The translations under genes and the position numbers were made by a program. Shown here piece after piece: positions 1 through 12,299 of a stretch of 64,000 bases of DNA. The first letter of the stretch is position 1. Each line of letters starts with the position of its first letter. Under the pieces are notes generated by a model that saw nothing but the letters and a program-made list of their open reading frames with translations, was not told the origin of the DNA and ran no database searches. Where the stretch lies: NCBI GenBank assembly GCA_933207985.1, contig OW240914.1:287728636-287792635 (forward strand). The letters are read 5' to 3'. The stretch is from Pelobates cultripes. Taxonomy: Eukaryota > Chordata > Amphibia > Anura > Pelobatidae.

Positions 1-2332
1 AGACACATTAGTAGACATTTCTTTATTTATTCAAAAACCAATTAGTGCTCTGAAACATTTGCTTTAGAAATACGAGTTACATATCAGAAAATTGGAACAT
101 CTCTGTAAATATCCAAAAGATATATTAAAAATATTTGGTTAAGGACATTTTCATGAGTCTTTCTCCAAGTCTCCAACTGGGAGACTTGTTTGCAAAGCAT
201 TGTTTGAACTGATATTTTGGTAAGCATAGAAGATTAACTGTCAGGGCCTGAGTGGTCACCTGCCTATAAATGTGTGCCCACTAGGGGTTGTCTTTTTTCA
301 GTACTTACAGTACCTTTATGGAGCTTAGGTGGACTGGTATAGGGAGATAAGTACCAGGAGTATTGGCTAATGTCTCTCTAGTCCAGTCAGTACCCTAGAA
401 AAGATGCAGGAACTATTATAAAGGGTGCAAAGCTAAGTGCTGTCCCAGCTCCTCCAGTGTGAGATTGTACAGGAACTGCAAAGGATCACTTTCCATCTGC
501 CCACCAATACCTTCTCACAGAAGAAGTGCATTGTAAGATGAGCAAGGACAGCATTGAGAGATGCAGACCATGTAACAGTTCCTAATCTGAGAGCATTTCA
601 TGTGTTAGTAATCGACTGGCACAGTATTGAGAATTATAGGCTTGCATAAGATTTTTTCAATATAAAGTATCAATATAGAGAAAAATCTAAATGTTACAAC
701 CATATTTTAGTTGCATATTGAGACTCCTTTAATAGCATGTTGTGGTTTAACAGTAACAGCTTCCAAATGTGAATGCCACACCTGGAATCAGCTCTACACC
801 TTTTACCTGATTAATTGATGAAAAAAGAAACAACAAAAGAATAGCTCACACCTGTCCATGAAACAGTTTTTTGAGTCAATTGTCCAATTACTTGTGGTCC
901 TTTGAAAAGATCTGTAATTCCCAAATCCATATTCCAATTTGGGTGAGAATACCCTCAAATTAAAGCCGAGAGACTGCACTTTAATCCCATATTCGTTATT
1001 TAACTGTAACTTGAATTTATGCTGGAAAACAGCCAAAAAAACTAAACTTGTATCAGTGTCTAAATATTTCAGCACCATATTTTCATATTTAGCACCTGAA
1101 ATATTAGCATAGAAGTCAGCAAATAATTTTATTCTACAAAAGTGCAAACAGGGCAGCAGCAGGCAGTTTACTTACAGTTTGCTCATCAGCTACTACCATG
1201 CAGCAAGTCCAGCCAGGTCCCTGGTGATCTGGTGTATGTGACACTCTGCTGTCCCTGCTAATATACTCTATCATGTCTTCTCATTCACAGCTCTGGCACT
1301 TGGCATTGAGTTAGAGCACAGCCAAAGGGATTTCAAGCCTGCATTCTTAACCTGCATTCAGTGCTGGAAAAGCAAGGGGAGGATATGAAAGAGTGTATTA
1401 GCCGAGTGTCAGATACACCAACGTATCACCAAGGAATTTATAACAACAACTGCAGCAGTGGACACCCAGGGAAGGAGGTGCCAAGAGATGGAGGAAAGCT
1501 GCAGACACACACCCGTAGAGATAAACACACCCAGGTCCAGCCAGGGGAGGCATTTGAAGACCACAGAAGAGAGAGCTGGACTGAGAGAGAGGTGTTTGTG
1601 TGTGTGTTAGTGATTGTATGTCTGTATATGCATCTCTGTATGTGTTTCAGTATTTGTATCTGTACATGAGTGTCAGTGTTTGTGAGTGTCAGTGTATTTG
1701 TCTGTGCATCAGGGCCAGATTAAGAGCCCAGTGACAATTACGATGGGCCTAATTACAGAATCATATCGACCAAAAACAATAAAACACTCCCAAGCGTCAT
1801 GTATTAGATGGAGATGGTGCTGGAGAGAAAGAAAACAGCAGCTATAAGAAAACACAAAGCACCTTATGCTAATCTCCCTCTAATTTATGTTTTCATCTTT
1901 CAAGTAAATCCAGAACCCCTAACAGCAGTGTCCAGTCAAGCAGGAAGTCAATGGGCACGGTAAAAAGGTGTGCCACTGACACAAATCACGTGACCTGCCA
2001 AAAGGGGCGAACATGCCCGAAAAGAGGGTATGTCTGCCCAAAGAATTAGAAGGCCATTCTGGCATGAATGCATGTCAGGATGCCTGCCAATCATGCAGCT
2101 GGCCAACTAAGGGCATACTATGCAGACAGCACCCTGAGCTTGGCATAAATGCATCTAATTATGCGCTCACTCACCGCTTTCTAAGGACTCGCTGGTCCAC
2201 TTGTCTTCTTACCTTCTTACTAGCAGGCAGAAGCTCCTGGTATATAGTCTGGGACAGAGAAAAGCTATATGTAGTGAGTGTAGAAGAAATGGAGCATGCC
2301 ACAGTGTTAGAGAGACCAAAGTCAGCATTACC
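1..2332. other. Non-coding stretch, no gene recognised
   Basis: Short open frames here have no recognisable domain and no flanking splice signals that would join them. A GT-rich low-complexity patch lies near 1590-1710. I see no RNA gene. Probably intergenic DNA of old repeat origin. Confidence 0.5.
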
Positions 2333-2948
2333 TTAAAGGATCACTATAAGATCAGGAACACAAACATTAATTCATGACCCTATAGTGTTAACAATACCAT
2401 CTAGCCCCCCTGGGCCCCTCATGCCTCCATAAATATAGCAAAATCTTACTATATTCAAGCCTAAAGCTGTAACTCTGCATGCTGTTGGACTCATAAAAAC
2501 AAGCAGTCTGTTGACATCATTAGAAGTGGTGGCCTGATCCAATCACAGTGCTTCCCCATAGGATTGGATGAGACTGACAAACAGGCAGATCAAGGTCAGA
2601 GCCAGCATGATTCAAACACACCCCTGGCCAATCAGCATCTCCTTATAAAGAATTAATGAATCTCTATGAGATAAGTTCAGTGTCTGCATGCAGAGGGAGG
2701 AGACACTGAATGTTTGGATGCATGTTAGGCAGCCATGACCCAGGAAAGATCTCTGACAGCCATCTAAGGAGTGGCCAGTGAAGTCATCACTAGGCTGTAA
2801 TGTAAAGACTGCATTTTCTCTGAAAAGACAGTGTTTACAGCAAAAAGCCTGACGGTAATGATTCTACTCACCACATACACATACATTGTACTCACCAGAA
2901 CAAATTCAATAAGCTGTAGTTGTTCTGGTGACTATAGTGTCCCTTTAA
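2333..2948. mobile_element. MITE with TTAAAGG-type terminal inverted repeats
   Basis: The left end reads TTAAAGGATCACTATA and the right end reads TATAGTGTCCCTTTAA, an imperfect inverted repeat that continues inwards (left GATCAGGAAC, right GTTCTGGTGA). There is no coding capacity. Related copies lie at 12300-12830 and, internally deleted, at about 51548-51735, so this is a dispersed non-autonomous DNA element. The superfamily is not assigned. Confidence 0.7.
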
Positions 2949-3094
2949 CTATATTCATTGTCAGCCAGTCCACGCAAGTTTTGTTCCCATACATCCCTCT
3001 TAAGTTTCCATACTTAAGTAAGAGTATGTGAAAAGTAGTTAGGGTTGCCACCTTTCTTGGAAAAACATACCGGCCTTACTAAATTGCATAATTA

Positions 3095-3370
3095 AATATG
3101 TATGGGTGACATCACATGATGTAAATCACAAGGAGTGACATGGAGACATGGGGACATTGTGACACTTGAGGCACTGAGAGACATGGAGGCACTGGGAGAC
3201 ATGGGGACAGTGAGACACTGGCAGACTGGGGGCACTGAGAGACTAGAGGTTACTGGGTGACTAGGGGGCACTGAGACACCAGGGACACTGGCTGGGAGAC
3301 ATGGGGACACTATGTCCCCATGTGTCTGTGTCATAATGTCTCCCAATGTCCCTTAGTGTCTCAGTGTATG
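3095..3370. repeat. Degenerate minisatellite (GACATGGGGACACTG-like units)
   Basis: Imperfect units around GACATGGGGACACTGAGAG recur with irregular 15-30 base spacing. Open frames through it are low-complexity and are not taken as genes. Confidence 0.7.
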
Positions 3371-3829
3371 TCTCCTTGCAGCCTTTCCCCCCATCCCTTA
3401 CTTCCCTGAGCTGTAGGCTGTCTCTGCAGGGTGGGAGTTGCTGTCTGGACTCTCTGTAGTTGCACCCCTGCAGATCAGTGAGTATAGATAGGCAGGGAGG
3501 GATATGCTGGAACTTCCTATCCCTGCCTGTCTCCACATACAGCGACCCCTACTGGCCAGTGCTGGTATTGCACATTAATCTCTTGTTTATACTGAGAAAA
3601 ATACTGGCATTTGTATTGCCAGTATCACTGCAATATTGGCACTAACCAGGCAGCCTCAAATACTGTCTGTGCCAATAAAATAAAAGCCAGGTGGAATCCC
3701 TAAGAGTAGTGTGTGAAAAAAAAATGTAAAAAAATATATATATATTTTTTTTTAAATCAATGGGCCTATTCCATGGGCCTGGGCCTGGAGCTGCAGCTCT
3801 ATCAGCCCCTATGTTAATCCAGCCCTGCT

Positions 3830-4340
3830 GTGCATGTGTTTTTATGTGTCAGTGTTTGTGCTTTTCAGTGTATGTATCTGTACATGTGTGTCAGTTTATG
3901 CATGTGTCAGTCTATGCATTTGTGCATGTGTGTACATATATGTTTGTAGTCATCTTTGTTTGGCAGTGCATGTTATATGCTGTGTATCTCACTGTGTCCC
4001 TGTACATGTCTGTGCAGAAGTGCATATGCATTTGTGAATACACATTTGCATTCAATCACCAATATTACACACAAACAAACCCATGCATTCAAACGCCAAC
4101 ACTGTACACAAAAACAGTCCTGCATTCAAATGTCAACACTACACACAAACATACCCATGTATTTACATGCCATTATTACAGACAAACACACCCCTGCATT
4201 CATACACTAACAATACATAAAAAAACTTGAATTCAATCATCAGCACTACACACACCCCTGCATTTAAATGCCGATACTCACAAACAGACCCCCTGAATTC
4301 AAATGTCAACATTATGCACAAATACACACAATTCACACAA
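3830..4340. repeat. GT/CA-rich minisatellite tract
   Basis: The first half is TGTGT/CATGTGTCAGT-rich. The second half repeats a unit of about 30-33 bases resembling CATTCAAACGCCAACACTAC followed by ACAAACACACCCCTG. Several open frames cross it only because the repeat lacks stops. Confidence 0.7.
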
Positions 4341-4449
4341 ATATACTCCATGCAAAAACACAGCCAACATTCAATTAATGCATAGAAATAGAACCCTGCA
4401 ATGATGGGCAAATAGTAGATCCACTGCTGGCAAAGCATCATAGGATTTA

Positions 4450-6062
4450 TATGGCAGTTACATAGTTACATAGCTGAAAAGAGACTTGCGTCCGTCAAGT
4501 TCAGCCTACCTCACATTTGTTTTTGCTGTTAATCCAAAAGAAGGCAAAAAAACCCAGTTTGAAGCACAATTTTGCAACAAGCTAGGAAAAAAATTCCTTC
4601 TTGACCCCAGAATGGCTGTCAGATTTATCCTTGGATCAAGTAGTTATTACCCTACATTGAAAGATTATATCCTTGAATATTCTGTTTTTGCAAGTATGCA
4701 TCTAGTAGCCGTTTGAACATCTGTATGGACTCTGATTAAACCACTTCTTCAGGCAGAGAATTTCACATCCTGATTGTTCTTACAGTAAAAAAAACATTTC
4801 CTTTGCCTTAGACGAAATCTTCTTTTTTCCAGTCTAAACGCATGGCCTCGTGTCCTATGTAAAGTCCGGTTTGTGAATAGATTTCCACACAATGGTTTGT
4901 ATTGGCCCTGAATATATTTGTATAATGTTATCATATCCCTTCTCAGGCGATGTTTTTCTAAACTAAATAGGTTTAAATTTGTTAACCTTTCTTCATAGCT
5001 GATATGTTCCATTCCTTTTATTAATTTTGTAGCCCGCCTCTGCACTTTTTCTAGTGCCATAATATCCTTCTTTAGAACAGGTGCCCAAAATTGCACAGCA
5101 TATTCAATATGGGGTCTTACCAGTGATTTATAAAGAGGTAAAATTATATTCTTGTCCCGAGAATGAATGCCCTTTTTCATGCATGACAATACCTTACTGG
5201 CCTTGGCCACTGCTGATTGACATTGCACATTGTTGCATAGTTTGTTGTCTGTAACAATTCCCAAGTCCTTTTCGTGTGTTGTTATCCATAATTCGCTTCC
5301 ATTAAGGGCATACGTTGCTTGTGTATTTTTTATGCCGAAGTGCATAACTTTGCATTTTTCAACATTACATTTCATCTTCCATTTGAGTGCCCAGTCTCCC
5401 AGTCTATCTAAATCCCTCTCCAGCAAAGTAATATCTTGCTCACATTGTATTATTTTACAAAGTTTTGTGTCATCTGCAAACACTGAAACATGACTTTCAA
5501 TGCTGTCTTCAAGATCATTTATAAACATGTTAAATCGAAGGGGTCCCAGAACAGACCCCTGAGGGACACCACTTGCCACCTCTGTCCAGCTTGAAAATTT
5601 ACCATTAATGACAACTCTTTGTACTCTGTTTTTTAGCCAATGTTCTACACAAGAACAAGAATTTTCATCTAGACTGATTTCCTTGAGTTTGAACACTAAT
5701 CTATTGTGTGGAACTGTATCAAATGCCTTGGCAAAATCCAAATAGATCACATCCACGGCAACACCCTGATCTATACTTCTACTTACTTCTTCATGGAACG
5801 CAATCAAGTTAGTTTGACATGACCTGTGCTTCATAAAACCGTGCTGATTTTTGCTGATAACCATGTTCTTCTCAAGGAATTCTTGAATATTATCCCTTAA
5901 TAACCTTTCAAATATTTTACCAGCCACAGAAGTTAAGCTCACAGGTCTATAATTTCCAGGCAAGGATTTTGAACCCTTTTTGAATATAGGAACCACATCT
6001 GCCTCCCCCCAATCCTCCGGAACACTTCCTGAAAGAAAAGAATCTTGAAAGTTGAGGATCTA
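4450..6062 (-). mobile_element. 5'-truncated CR1/L2-like LINE with reverse transcriptase
   Basis: A 415-codon frame on the minus strand (5996-4749) encodes the RT and C-terminal part of a non-LTR retrotransposon. Visible motifs are GNYRPVSLTS, YLDFAKAFDTVPH, SGVPQGSVLGP and the catalytic FADDTKL, then the C-terminal block [19 protein letters not shown] typical of the CR1/Jockey group. The same frame is legible upstream to about 6062 (SVPEDWGEADVVPIFKKG). Endonuclease and ORF1 are absent. The 3' end (plus 4450-4480) carries repeated ATGTAACT-like units, as in CR1/L2-type tails. A second fragment of this family is at 35868-37078. The RT frame is largely intact, but 5' truncation makes it non-autonomous. 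Confidence 0.85.
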
Positions 6063-6657
6063 TTAGCAAACTTTGCTTTGTTACGGGTGGATCCTTTAAC
6101 AGATTCTTGCAGTTAGGCCCGGTGGTTCCTATTTGTGCACTTGTTTTAAGGGCATTGTGGACATTAATTAAGAAAGTATGAACTGGAGGAAATGTTGGAA
6201 CAAGAAGAAGAGAAGGCTCAATATCCCCGATATATTTTATCTGGACAAGTTTTGATGTCCATTGAGAATAAAGTTCAACTTTATGAGCTTTCTATTTGAC
6301 ATAAAACTAATTCAACGCAGTGCATTGCTCATTGCTCATTGCTCATTTTTCTTGCATCTAAAAATTAACGCGAGAAACAAAAATTACTATTTCATTTTAT
6401 AATTAACAAACAAATCTCAAATATTTGTAATTGCTCTACTATTTTTAGAGACTTATTCCATGTTTCTTTTTCATTTTTAAAGGGATATTTGGAATTTGGT
6501 TATTATAATTGACTTTAATCAAGACAGAAACATTTGGCTGGATTCTCCTGACTGAGTAATCCTTTGCTGTGCTCAGTGAATAGCAATTTTCACAAAGACT
6601 TTGATAGAGAAATTAGTCACTACTCATAAAGCAGAATAAAACTTTCTTCGGCTTAGA
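6063..6657. other. Intergenic; left edge of duplicated unit 1 at about 6405
   Basis: No gene seen. From about 6405 the sequence closely matches 43465 onwards (shared start around CTCAAATATTTGTAATTGCTC), whereas sequence to the left does not match. This marks the 3'-side edge of the segmental duplication that holds the two host genes. Confidence 0.6.
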
Positions 6658-6662
6658 GAAAC

Positions 6663-7285
6663 TGTCACAGTAGTTTACCCCTACACGCAAGATTTAGTCC
6701 AACAATCGACAGATAGAGCAGATACGACTTACCAGACCTTAGAATGGCCGGACTCGCCGTATAGCAGAGAATAGACAGAGTCAAGAACAAGCTGAGGTCA
6801 AGGGAACAAAGAGACTGCGAGAACAAAAACTAGCCAAGGTCTGGAACACAGTAGTCAGTAAGCCGGCAAACAAGACAAAACAGTGATAGAGAGATAAACG
6901 GAGTCAGAACCAAAGCCAAGGTCAAACACGATAATCACAACTGAACACAACAAGCACTAAAGGGAACTGAAACAGAAACCATGATAGGGCAGGGAGTTAA
7001 GGGAGAGGTAAGTATAAATACCCCAAACTTTACTTTGATTGGCCCCTGTCATATCCACGCCCCAAAATGTGTCTGGGGAATGTGGGATGACAGGGGCCAA
7101 TGGGAGACCATTGTATTATTTGGCTCCCACTGCCCCTTTAAGAGCGTGCCTGAGACGCGCGGCACGCTCTTAGAGCTAGGCGGGAAATGTGACCGCATCT
7201 CGCGGTCCGTGCTCGCCTTCATTCGAGAGCCATGCACGGTGGGAAGAGAGGACCTCGGCCGGCCCTCGGGTAAGGTACCGCTACA
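6663..7285 (-). repeat. 3' LTR of the chromovirus (623 bp)
   Basis: Shares both ends with the LTR at 11525-11823: outer TGTCACAGTAGTTTACCC and inner GTACCGCTACA. It is about 320 bp longer because the other LTR has an internal deletion. On the element strand it is preceded by a G-rich tract (plus-strand CCCCCC at about 7289), a good polypurine tract. Confidence 0.9.
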
Positions 7286-7369
7286 GTACCCCCCGAAGAC
7301 ATGCCTACCAGGTGGGGAGGACCAGGCCTGGTTGGAAAACGAGAATGGAAGGAACTCACAAGGCGAGGA

Positions 7370-10300
7370 GCATGAACAGCGTCAGCGGAAAGCCAACTGC
7401 ATTCTTCAGGCCCATAACCCTTCCAATGCACCAGGTACTGGACTCGACCCCTGAGAAAACGAGAGTCAAGTACAGCAGCTACCTCGAATTCCTCATGAAT
7501 TCCTCATGCCGGGTATAGCGGTTACACAGGAGGGGCTTCAACAAGGAGGTGTGAAAGACGTTAGGAATACGTAGGTTCTTAGGAAGATCCAAGGCATTTG
7601 AAACAGGATTAACTCTATGCAAAATACGAAAAGGACCTATAAAACGGGGGGCCAACTTCATAGAAGGCACACGAAGGCGGATATTGCGAGTGGAAAGCCA
7701 AACCCTGTCCCCCACGACATAGGACGGTGCCGCCCTGCAATGCTTGTCAGCTTGAACCTTTTGGCGAGGAGCGGAGTCCACCAAAGAATGCTGAACCTGC
7801 TCCCAAGTAGTACGTAAACCAGCCAAATGTTCATCCAGAGCTGGCATACCCTGTAAGGAGAATGCAGCTGGAAGAACAACAGGATGTCAGCCATAAACAA
7901 TGTAGAAAGGGCTTTTACCGAAAGATTCATGAGCAGCATTATTACGAGCAAATTCAGCCCAAGGAAGCAGGTCAGCCCAATTGTTCTGATGGTGGGATAC
8001 GAAACAACAAATATACTGCTCTAGGGACTGGCCCATTCAGCAACTCCATTAGACTGGGGGTGGTAAGCGGAGGAAAATGAGAGAGAAATACCCATCTCCA
8101 AACAAAAAGCTCTTCAGAATATGGAAATAAATTGGCTATCCCTATCGGATACAATTGATACAGGAATGCCATGCAACCGAAACACCTCCCTGGCGAAAAT
8201 ATAAGCAAGTTCCTTGGATGAGGGCAATTTGACAAGAGACACAAAATGAGCCATCTTAGAAAATCGATCCACTATAATCAGGATGACTGTTTTGCCATTC
8301 GAAAGAGGCAATTCAACAATGAAATCCATGGATAGATTGGACCAAGGCCTCTCGGAGATGGGCAATGGGTGCAACAACCCACAAGGAACTCTATGAGAAG
8401 AATTCATACTGGCACAAGTAGTACATGCCCGAACATAATCGGTGACATCCTTGCGTAAGGAAGCCCACCAAAAATATCTAGAAACTGCTGTTAAGGTTTT
8501 AGAAATACCAGGATGTCCAGCAGTTTTGGCATCATAATATACAACATAATTTCCCATCTTTCGGGAACATCAACAAACAGTTTATCAGTAGGTTTCTCAC
8601 TGGGTGCCATGTTTTGTTTAGCCTGTATAACTTGTAAGCGTGAAGAAGAAATAGATAGAACCGTAGTAGCTATTATTCTGTCCAGGGGAATGACAGGGGT
8701 ATTATCAAACTCTTGTTTGTCGGTAGTTTCGAATTGTCTGGACAGAGCGTCAGCTTTAGTGTTATGATCACCTGGTCTGTAGGTGATGATATAATTGAAA
8801 TTAGATAAAAACAGTGACCACCTGGCCTGTCTAGAAGACAATCTTTTGGCTTCACTAAGGTAGGAAAGGTTTTTGTGATCCGTAAAAATGAGGATGAGGT
8901 CTTTAGTACCTTCTAAAAGATGTCTCCACTCCTTAAGTGCTAAAACAATAGCAAGGAGTTCTTGATTGCCTATGTCATAGTTCTTTTTGACTTTGGACAT
9001 CTGTTTGGAAAAGAAGCCACAAGGATGTAATGGTTTATCAGGTGATTCTGTTTGAGATAAGACAGCACCTACCCCAATATCCGAAGCATCAACTTCAAGA
9101 ATTTAAGGCAAAGAAGGGACAGGATGCTTTAAAATAGGAGCAGAGGCAAACGCGGTTTTAAGAAATTCAAAGGCCTCAAGCGCCTCTGGGGACCAGACAC
9201 GAGTATTGCCATCCTTTTTAGTCATGCGTGTTATAGGCGCTACAATAGAAGAAAATCCTTTAATAAAGTGTCTATAATAGTTAGAAAAACCAAGAAAACG
9301 CTGAATGGCTTTCAGACCCTGAGGTAAAGGCCATTCCATGACAGCAGCAAGCTTCTGGGGATCCATACGAAAACCTTTAGCAGAAATTACATAACCTAAA
9401 AACTGTACTTCGGATTGGTCAAATAAACATTTTTCTAGTTTACAATAAAGACCATTAACAAGAAGGGTTTTCAAAACTGTTTTAACATGCATGTGATGAG
9501 TTTGTAAATCTGTTGAATATATTAATATGTCTTCCAAGTACACTATCACAAATGAGTGAATGAACTCTCGTAAGACGTCATTAATAAATTCTTGAAACAC
9601 TACTTGGGCGTTATAAAGACCTAATGGCATCACAGTATACTCGTAATGACCACTCCTAGTATTAAATGCAGTTTTCCACTCATGGCCCTTTTTTATACGT
9701 ATGAGATTGTATGCACCTCTAAGGTCCAATTTAGTAAACACAGTAGCTTGTTTAAGCCTGTGGAATAATTCCGTGATTAATGGTATAGGGTAAGCATTTT
9801 TTATAGTGATTTTATTTAGACCCCTATAATCAATACAAGGTCTTAAATCGTCCTCCTTTTTCGACACAAAGAAGAACCCTGCCCCTGCCAGAGAAGAGGA
9901 TCTCCTTATAAACCCCTTTTGTAGAGATTCTTTAATATATTCCAACATGACACGATTTTCTTGAGGAGACAAAGGATACACCCTGCCTTTGGGAGGTATA
10001 GTGCCAGGCAATATATCAATAGCACAATCGCAGGGTCTATGAGGCGGTAATTTTTCAGCCTCCCTTTTATTCGAAGACAGACTTGAGACACATGTACTGA
10101 GGAGGTAAACAGTAGACAAAGGAGTAGTAGGAACATTAATAGAATTCAAAGGGGTGATTTTAATGATACAAGACTCTTGGCAGGTTTCACTCCAAGATAC
10201 TATTTGTCCTGACTCCCAGTCAAAAATGGGATTGTGAGAACGTAACCATGGGTACCCTAACACAATGTGAAAGGAAGGAGAGGTGATGACCTGAAACCGA

Positions 10301-10647
10301 ATGGTCTCTGAGTGTAACATCCCTGTATACATATGCAATGGTTCAGTTTCATGTGTGATAACTGGGGAGCATAATGGTCTACCATCTATGGCCTCAAAGT
10401 CCATGGGTGTCTTCTTCTCTCTAATGGGTATGTTGTTTTTCCTAACAAATCTAGAGTCTATGAAATTCTCAGCTGCCCCGGAATCAACCAGGGCTAGTAT
10501 GTTTCTTGCTATGCAATTATTCTCCAGATGCAGAGAATCAGGGAGAAGTAGTCGATTAAGAGGCAATTTTGGGGACTTAGATATCACAGCCAAGGCCAGT
10601 CCCCTATATGGCCTTAGGTGCGATAGTTTTCCAGAAGCACGGGACAT
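7370..10647 (-). pseudogene. pol: Chromovirus pol (PR-RT-RNaseH-IN-chromodomain), disabled
   Basis: In element order: protease ALVDSGAAENFID near 10500; RT with RPCIDYRGLNKITIKNAYP and an altered catalytic box YLEDILIYS where YLDD is usual; an in-frame stop at 9103-9105; RNase H with VDASDIGVGAVLS, FTDHKNL and ADALSR; a frameshift near 8545; then integrase with GHPGISKT, the CTTC zinc-finger half, MDFIVELP, VSDRDSQF and NGVAEW (the D, D, E residues). Near 7847-7500 comes the GPF motif (RFIGPFRILHRV), then a chromodomain (VQYLVHWKGYGPEECSW, about 7440-7390). An 11-bp tandem duplication near 7490-7510 shifts the frame between them. The chromodomain places it among vertebrate chromoviruses. Confidence 0.9.
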
Positions 10648-10656
10648 TCTGGAAAA

Positions 10657-11511
10657 CTATCGCACCACAGTATAGGCAAAGTCCCTCCTATACAATTTTT
10701 CAGCCTCAGAGAGTTTGGTAACCCCTAATTGCATGGGTTCCTCCTCTGATACCTTTGAACTCTCAGAATTAGCAACTCTAGGAGTATTTAACGTAGCAAA
10801 ACGTATATTCCTATTCTTAGTATAGAGTCTATCATGAATCCTATTATCTATATCAATAAGATAGTCGATAAGGTCCTCTAATGGGATAGGAAGATCCCTA
10901 GCTGCTACCTCATCCAATATAGTATCAGATAGACCTTCCATGAATGCTGTAGTTAGCCCATTGTTGGTCCAATCTATCTGCGAAGCAAGGGTACGAAACT
11001 GAATAGCATAATCAGCAACAGACCTAGAACCCTGTTTAATTCTCATTAATGCCCTGGTGGCATTTTTTGACCTTTTAGTTGTGTCAAAGGTTCTACGAAA
11101 AGCCGTAAGGAAGCTATCGAAATTATGCATCATAGGCCCATTAGCCTCCCAAATAGGATTTGCCCACTCAAGTGCTTTATCAGTAAGTTGGTGCATAAAG
11201 AATCCAACTTTAGACCTGTCAGTGGGAAAGGAACGTGGATACATCTCAAAGTGGAATTCCACTTGATTAATAAATCCCCTGCAAGACTTAGCATCCCCTC
11301 CATTCCTAGGTGGAGGGGTTAAATGTGCAGAAGCATTAGGCATGGTGGATACATCTGGAACAGGGGGTGCAGTAGGAGTTGGTACTGTTACCGGAGTAGT
11401 TCTAGATAAGAGTGTCTGGAGGGCCTGAGCTATCTGATCCATACGGTGATCCTGCTCTGCAAATCTAGCCTCATGAGAAGCCAATTGCTGACTTAAATCT
11501 GCGGGGTCTAT
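10657..11511 (-). pseudogene. gag: Chromovirus gag, start codon lost
   Basis: The frame has a capsid-like region including FFMHQLTDKALEWANPIWE and ADYAIQFRTLASQIDW, typical of Ty3/gypsy Gag in vertebrates. Reading upstream in frame gives DPADLSQQLASHEARFAEQD, and the codon where the methionine is expected (11511-11509) is ATA. The C-terminal zinc knuckle is broken: CLYCGA can be read in one frame, but the His/Cys partner is lost in a local inverted duplication at 10617-10666. No upstream in-frame ATG was found, since the ATG at 11522 is out of frame and soon stopped. Gag would assemble the capsid; this copy is judged non-functional. Confidence 0.85.
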
Positions 11512-11524
11512 GGCCCTATCATAA

Positions 11525-11823
11525 TGTCACAGTAGTTTACCCATACACGCAAGATTTAGTCCAACAATTGACAAATAGAGCAGATACGCCCCCAAAATGT
11601 GAGTGTCTGGGGAATGTGGGATGACAGGGGCCAATGGGAGACCATTGTATTATTTGGCTCCCACTTCCCCTTTAAGAGCGTGCCCGAGACGCTCGGCACG
11701 CTCTTAGAGCTAGGCGGGACATGTGACCACATCTCGCGGTCCGTGCCCGCCTTCTTTCGAAAGCCGCGCACGGCGGGAAGAAAAGACCTCGGCCGGCACC
11801 CGGGTAAGGTAAGTACCGCTACA
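11525..11823 (-). repeat. 5' LTR of the chromovirus (299 bp, internally deleted)
   Basis: Same termini as the 623-bp LTR, but the interior between CAGATACG and CCCCAAAATGTG is missing. The deletion joins two short ACG matches. The lost segment may include promoter elements, so the copy is probably transcriptionally impaired. Confidence 0.88.
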
Positions 11824-11894
11824 GAAACAAACTCCTTGTGGTCATTCATGTATTTTCCACAGATATAAATTTAAATAATGAAAAGATATGTTGA

Positions 11895-12027
11895 CATATG
11901 TTGCTTCATATTCAATTTATTAATTCTCTATTCTAATAAAATAAAAGCATGCATGCATGAAGAATAAAGAAAAACAATTTTGATGATGTTGATCAGCTTT
12001 CAGTTGCTTCTTCCTGAAAAACCTGCC
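11895..12027 (-). other. Gene 1 non-coding last exon (3'UTR) with polyadenylation signal
   Basis: An acceptor (TTTCAG, ending at 12028) follows the GTAAGT donor at 13250. The exon runs from 12027, and AATAAA lies at 11921-11916 on the minus strand. Unit 2 has the matching exon at 43926. The exact cleavage point is estimated. Confidence 0.7.
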
Positions 12028-12299
12028 CTGAAATAGGAAAGTTGTAATGAATTAATAAGCATATCATTCTATAAGCACTTTTATTTATTTAAATACAAAA
12101 TTAGTCCTGCACTCAAACTCCTTCTACTCCTGGGCAGGAGCAACAACTATATTACACATCATCCCCAAAAGAAAACTAAGAAAAAGTTATTTACACATTA
12201 TCCCAAACCCCTATGTACAATTTAAAAAACTGTATGTTAGAGAAGCCTACAGTTAAAGTAGCCTTGACATAGAGGCTTTTACTGAGCAACTCACAATAC

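Larger units (their letters stand above)
6658..11828 (-). mobile_element. Ty3/gypsy chromovirus (chromodomain LTR retrotransposon), decayed
   Basis: The element runs from TGTCACAG at 6663 to CTACA at 11823 and is flanked by the 5-bp duplication GAAAC (6658-6662 and 11824-11828). The paralogous unit has an empty site near 43720 (GAGAACCAAGCTC against GAGAAAC/AAACTCC), which proves insertion into unit 1 only, or after the duplication. On the minus strand it reads 5' LTR, gag, protease, RT, RNase H, integrase with a GPF motif, chromodomain, G-rich polypurine tract, 3' LTR. Gag and pol carry several disabling changes. It lies just downstream of host gene 1's polyadenylation site. Confidence 0.92.

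Noticed and set aside
803..1147. 114-codon minus-strand frame
   Set aside because: No homology recognised, no splice or promoter context, and length expected by chance in AT-rich DNA.
3760..4230. 156-codon open frame on the plus strand
   Set aside because: It runs through a GT/CA minisatellite, is compositionally biased and Cys/Val-rich, and has no domain.
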